DNA from: Vitellaria paradoxa
Taxonomy: Eukaryota > Streptophyta > Magnoliopsida > Ericales > Sapotaceae
Length of the DNA stretch: 64,000 nt
Direction of reading: 5' to 3'
NCBI GenBank assembly: GCA_019916065.1
Contig: CM034233.1
Location: 19,479,936 to 19,543,935, forward strand
In this document: positions 59,714 to 64,000 of the stretch, one piece after another
Position numbering within the stretch: position 1 is the stretch's first letter
How the letters are laid out: each line of letters opens with the position of its first letter
Program-made: the position numbers and the translations under genes
Notes under the pieces: generated by a model
Seen by the model: the letters and a program-made list of their open reading frames with translations, nothing else
Told to the model about the DNA's origin: nothing
Database searches by the model: none

Positions 59714-61093
59714 GTGGATGGGCTCTCTCTCTTTTTTGGCAGGGTAGTATATCTAAACACCCACGCATATTTTTATGGGGGCATAAATACCATAAGCTAA
59801 GCTTTACATGATCATCTTATATTCAAGGTTTGCAAATTTCATCAAAATAGCATAGACATTCTCTTTAATTTCAATGTACACGCGCACGCACACATGATTT
59901 ATTCATACTTGATTTGAATTAAGACTTGTGAGTTAATTTTTTGACATTATTTGTCATCCGTTGAATAGCCTTAAATCTTTCGTCATAATTATTATTACTA
60001 GGGAGTGCGTGAATCCTTTACATTGAAAGAAAGTATGCAAAAAATGGAGTTGCTACTGGTCCTAAAACGTGTCACCCAAATCAAATTAATTGGTTTAACA
60101 ATTTTTCTTTCTTTCTTTTGTTTTTTTTTTTTAAGACATCTCCTACTATAATTGAAAAAAAGAATAGATTAATTTAATTTTTAATTTTTTTTGGGGGGAT
60201 ATTTTGTACACGCCAAAATTTGCCAAAAATTTTTAAAATGGCATTTGGTTTGTATTTCTATTTTTTATTTTTTAGTGTCTGTTTTTTCTTTGAGATTCAT
60301 GTTTTAAGAATATTAAAAACGTATTTAATTTAATTTTTTTTTGTTTTTTGTGTTTCTAAATTTTTCTTGTTTTATGTTAAAAATACTTAAAACGACTTTT
60401 ATTTATTTTGCATATCATATGTAAACTTATTTTCTATTTTCTAAAACAGTTTTTGAAAACATAAGTAACTAAATACGTTTTAAACTGTTTTCTTTTATTT
60501 AGAAAACACAAAATGAAAAATATATTAAAAACAGGTATACCAAATGACACATAATTTTATTTATTTTTTTCAATTTTCTCCAGTTTTCTATACAACAAAA
60601 ATCTCCAATTTTCTTTAACTTGTACAACTTTTTTTTTTCAATTTTCTCCAACTTTCATCAACTTCCTCTAACTTTTTTCTGACCTTTTAAGAAATATACA
60701 AAATACCCAACAATTAAAAATTTGATAACTTTTGGCACTTCAAAGAGAGTCTACAAAAAGGATATAATAGAGGCATTAATATAAAATATTATTAAATAAA
60801 ATATCTATAAATTAACTTTTTTGTTTTTCATCTTAGAAAAATTCTCAAAAGAAGCGGATGCAAATTCTCAATTTATCAAATTATTTTATTTGCTTTTTTT
60901 TACAAATTTTATTGCCGGCAAAAAAAAAAAATGCGTAAGAATGATGCAGGGTAAAACTACAGGTTTATTATTTCAAAATAAAATTTGTTAAAAATGTCAA
61001 TAAAAAACTTTATGATAAAATAGTATTTTTTTTTTAATGATAAAAGCATAAATTCTTTTAGATAAACTAAAAGTAGTAGCAATAAATTCTTTT
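59714..61093. other. AT-rich intergenic region with a probable MITE
   Basis: Between about 60240 and 60551, GGCATTTGGTTTGTATTTCT and, reversed, TGTCATTTGGTATACCTG form matching inverted ends, in the style of the MITE at 25643. The rest is low-complexity. Confidence 0.45.
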
Positions 61094-61411
61094 TTGCACA
61101 TGCGAAAACACAATCAACAAGCAAGCTCGGAAGGAGTGGCAGCTGGTATAAAACGCGGGGACGGTGACGTGTCTTGGTGCCCTCGCGTCTATCGCTACAG
61201 TCTGCATCGCAGCAGCACCCATGCCTTTCGCGGACGAACGAAGCAGGCGAAGGGTTCCACGCTGTACTCCACCAAATCTAATTACGTACTAGAGGAAAAT
61301 CCCCCGTGCTTCTCACGAGCACCGTACACATCTCTTCTATCTCCGCTCCAGCCTCCTACCAACTCGCGGCCAAATCATGTTCAAAATATTCAGGACTTTC
61401 CGAGGACGTGA
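61094..61411 (+). other. GC-rich open frame in AT-rich DNA, unassigned
   Basis: A 105-codon ORF starting MHMRKHNQQASSEG, Arg/Ser/Thr-rich, covers a sharply bounded GC-rich island (about 61125-61410). I recognise no domain. The island lies 2.2 kb upstream of the PHO1-type start and could be a distal regulatory region, a former exon or an inserted gene fragment; coding function is not supported. Confidence 0.2.
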
Positions 61412-61924
61412 TTGAAAGTTTAAATTTTATAAAAGGTTTTGAAAATTTTTAAATTCTTACTAACCCTTAGTTATTCTTGTTTTTATTTTTTATTTTTGGT
61501 TTATTTTAGAACAGTCAATTTTATAAAATTTTATCAATTTTTATAAATTTTTCTGTTAATTTTAATCCATAATTAAAATCGTTCGAATAAGTCATTCGAC
61601 CGCATTTAATTTTATCAGTTTAAAAATTTCACACAATATACATAATTATTTGAACAAGTCATACAATAACATTAAAATTAGTTATGTCAAAAATTTTAAA
61701 TTTAGCCTTCAGACGATAAAAAGTGACTAGGCATTATACTTTGGCTAATTTCTTATTTTCCAAACACATCTCAGGTCAGAAATTCGTTGAGGCGTAATCA
61801 TATTCGGTGGTCTAGCGAACACCTGATTCTTATGCCTAACGAACTGAAAGAGTATAAAGAGGAGAGCTTTCCCGATGCAATAAGCGAAGGAAAGAAGAAC
61901 TCAGTGTTCACATTTAGCTCAAAG

Positions 61925-61928
<4 letters not shown>

Positions 61929-61964
<36 letters not shown>
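61929..61964. repeat. (CT)18 tract in the probable PHO1-type leader
   Basis: Uninterrupted CT repeats, followed by CTTCTCGCACCAACTAACAAG and GTATTCTCTC. Pyrimidine tracts next to transcription starts are common in plant 5' leaders. Confidence 0.8.
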
Positions 61965-61966
<2 letters not shown>

Positions 61967-61986
61967 TTCTCGCACCAACTAACAAG

Positions 61987-63551
61987 GTATTCTCTCTCTA
62001 GCTTTTTGATGTCTGATTTTACACCTTCATATATTTACACACACAAATGTATGCAACTATATGTATGTATGCTCGCATGCATGTATGTATTCATTACAGA
62101 ATGAGATCGTTTTAATGATTCGGCGAAATTGCGAGTGATCTACTGGGAATTCTCGGCTCGAACTCGGTTAAATAATTAAGATTTTTATATCCGTATCTGT
62201 ATGTGATTGATTGCGTATATAATGAATGCTGCAAGTATACGATTAATCATGGTTTGAGAAAATTCGAGTTTTTCATTTCACTATTCATCTCAGACTGTGT
62301 TGATAGATCTTGCTATGAACTGTCTGGACGTCGCTTCTGATATTTGTTTCAGTGTGAAAAGCTATCTTCTTGAAGGGAGCCATTCAAACAAGTTGAAGCT
62401 AAAGCTATCCTTGAATTATAAATATATATATTTGAAATTATAATTGGCCAAAACCTATAAATGTTGATGTCCAAAATGTGGTGAAGTCCCTTATTTCTCT
62501 CAGTGGCTTCATTTTAGGCAGGGGTGGTAATATTAGGCACAACATGAGAATATAATTCAAACACAAACCTAGCACGATACAAATACATTAACTCCAAATT
62601 GACATGATTTGATCTAATTTTGAAGTTGATGTGTTTATTAAATTTTAAGATATTTGAGTATAAACATGAAGATATTTGAGTATAAACATGAAGCAACACA
62701 AATCAAAACAAGTCATGAACCCAAACACAACAAGATTGTCACTCCTAATTTTAGGTGACGTAATTTCACCTCATGGGGAATTGAGACAGTAATTTGTCAC
62801 AAAGGGTATGCATCCAGACACATCATCGCTACAAATTTGAAGAACATCTCTTCAAACATTCCATGGCATGTGGAGCTAGTATTAAATTAGGAGTGTTCGA
62901 TGTATTTCACTGTATGTGATGGATTTCCATCTTGATATGCTGCGAAGGTCTATAAGGCTTTCTCTGTTCCTTTTTCTATGGAACATCGAGATATTGCAAT
63001 TTCATGAAGTTTAATTTCATAGCAAAATGTTATAGGTACCTGAATCTGAAATTTGATCCGATATTCCAGGTCTTTTTTTTTTTCTTGTTATTTGTTTTTT
63101 ATTTTTACCCTTTTCTCCTTCTATTTCTATGAGATTTTGTCACTACTATCTAGTAGCTACCCTCCTGACGCTTTCTTCACCGTCTTCATTCTTCTGATTG
63201 ATTACAGTAACAAGTATAATCTCTTTTTGTCTAGTGAGCTGTTCATCCGTATGCATGCTCTGATGCTCATGTTCTCTTGTTCCTTGACTTTGATATTCTG
63301 AGCCTTTGGCAGCGTTGATTTGAAGAAATGAAACTGCTTTCTAAGAAAATCAGTAAACTCTGTTTATTGTCTTATTAAAAAATATCAATAAAGTCTGTTT
63401 ATTAACTGTTGCTGTTATAGTTATGAATTACAACACTATAGCAAAATTTTATAGCAGTTCGTTTGTGAGTTTTATTTTTTGCTCTAATTATGTTCCTTCT
63501 CTTAAATTTATCCTGACCTTTTAGGAGTGATTTACTGTGTTTCTAAAGCAG
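61987..63551 (+). other. Possible 5'-leader intron of the PHO1-type gene
   Basis: A donor-like AACAAG|GTATTC (GT at 61987) and an acceptor-like GTGTTTCTAAAGCAG (AG at 63550-63551), 44 bp before the start codon, would define an intron in the untranslated leader. Other acceptors, for example ATATTCCAG at about 63069, fit as well. No coding sequence is recognised in this span. Confidence 0.25.
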
Positions 63552-63594
63552 AATTTAAACTGGTAGCCTATTACATCATCAAGAGAAACTAAAA

Positions 63595-64000
63595 ATGAAG
63601 TTTGGGAAGGAATTTAAGAAACAAATGGTTCCAGAGTGGACGGAAGCCTACATGGACTACAATGGACTTAAAAGGTTACTGCAAGATATCCAACAGTTCA
63701 AACAAAGTAAGCAACCCTCAACACCCCTAAGAACCTTACACCAGAAATTAACAATGTATAGGACCTTTAGTGGTCTAAATTTGCAAGTTAGCAATCTTCA
63801 AAGGCAGGGGGATCTTGAGGAACAGGTCATAGCAGTCAACACAACACAACATGAGGACTCGAGAAAGTTATATAAAACCAATTTCCTCAGGGAAAATGAA
63901 GAAGGAGGTGAGAAAGAGGTTACTTTCTTCAAAAAACTTGATAATGAGCTCAACAAAGTCAATACTTTTTACAAGGACAAGGTGGATGAAGTATTGAGTG
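63595..64000 (+). CDS. PHO1-family SPX-EXS phosphate transporter, N-terminal part
   Basis: From ATG 63595 the frame stays open to the window edge (135 codons plus one base). It begins MKFGKEFKKQMVPEWTEAY, the start of the SPX domain in PHO1 homologues, then YNGLKRLLQDIQQFK (helix with the Tyr and Lys that line the inositol-pyrophosphate pocket in SPX proteins). Further on come YRTFSGLNLQ, SRKLYKTNFL, and EVTFFKKLDNELNKVNTFY, the last being the conserved SPX central helix. This pattern fits the PHO1;H2-H10 branch better than PHO1 or PHO1;H1. Full members have about 750-800 residues, with the EXS membrane domain at the C-terminus, and export phosphate or signal phosphate status; that is inferred. 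The sequence shows no breaks; the rest lies outside the window. Confidence 0.9.
   Translation, partial: MKFGKEFKKQMVPEWTEAYMDYNGLKRLLQDIQQFKQSKQPSTPLRTLHQKLTMYRTFSGLNLQVSNLQRQGDLEEQVIAVNTTQHEDSRKLYKTNFLRENEEGGEKEVTFFKKLDNELNKVNTFYKDKVDEVLS

Noticed and set aside
61787..62104. 105-codon ORF across the CT repeat as a gene upstream of the PHO1-type start.
   Set aside because: The middle is a Ser-Leu translation of the CT tract and the rest lacks similarity; leader sequence is more likely.

Overview
The window is plant nuclear DNA from a flowering plant (probably a woody dicot; species not resolvable). It is very AT-rich, has split genes with plant-type splice sites, holds an R2R3-MYB, a nuclear-encoded mitochondrial bL32 and a PHO1-type gene, and is dominated by plant transposon families: Ty3/gypsy with an initiator-Met tRNA primer site, tRNA-derived SINEs, and hAT-, Tourist- and CACTA-like DNA elements.

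Real genes are few. (1) An R2R3-MYB of the MIXTA/MYB16/MYB106 type lies on the minus strand at 6133-7761, with the canonical 133/130 bp first exons. (2) A three-exon nuclear gene for mitochondrial ribosomal protein bL32m lies on the plus strand at 52648-57540. Its 2.9 kb first intron contains a retroelement remnant and a decayed protein-coding fragment. (3) The 5' part of a PHO1-family SPX-EXS phosphate transporter starts at 63595 and runs off the right edge. A short 3' coding fragment of a small basic plant protein sits at 10114-10293.

Mobile and repetitive DNA, left to right: CACTA-like subterminal repeats (1-1381); a SINE with a perfect 17-bp target duplication (2465-2783); a hAT-like element carrying CA-rich microsatellite with a second hAT-like element nested in it (2898-4660, 3270-3888); an LTR-like block (about 12.87-14.78 kb); a 3.7 kb LTR-like element with a 5-bp target duplication and two nested SINEs (16695-20362); a LINE RNase H remnant (about 23.6-23.93 kb); Tourist-like MITEs and foldback elements; a diverged local duplication (about 27.96-36.5 kb) that supplies an empty site for one MITE; a 178-bp satellite array of about 19 monomers (38092-41452); a decayed Tekay/Del-type Ty3/gypsy element on the minus strand (about 43.61-50.62 kb) with one LTR, primer site, an acidic leader ORF, gag and pol; and a MULE-like hairpin MITE nested in another MITE (51435-51566 in 50917-51591).

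The three host genes have unrelated roles (epidermal/cuticle transcription factor, mitochondrial ribosome, phosphate export) and form no cluster. I found no candidate for a wholly new multi-gene system. The most unusual items are the satellite array and its possible transposon borders, the acidic leader ORF upstream of gag, the protein fragment in the bL32m intron, and the internally documented MITE insertion. All identifications are from reading sequence; no database search was run.
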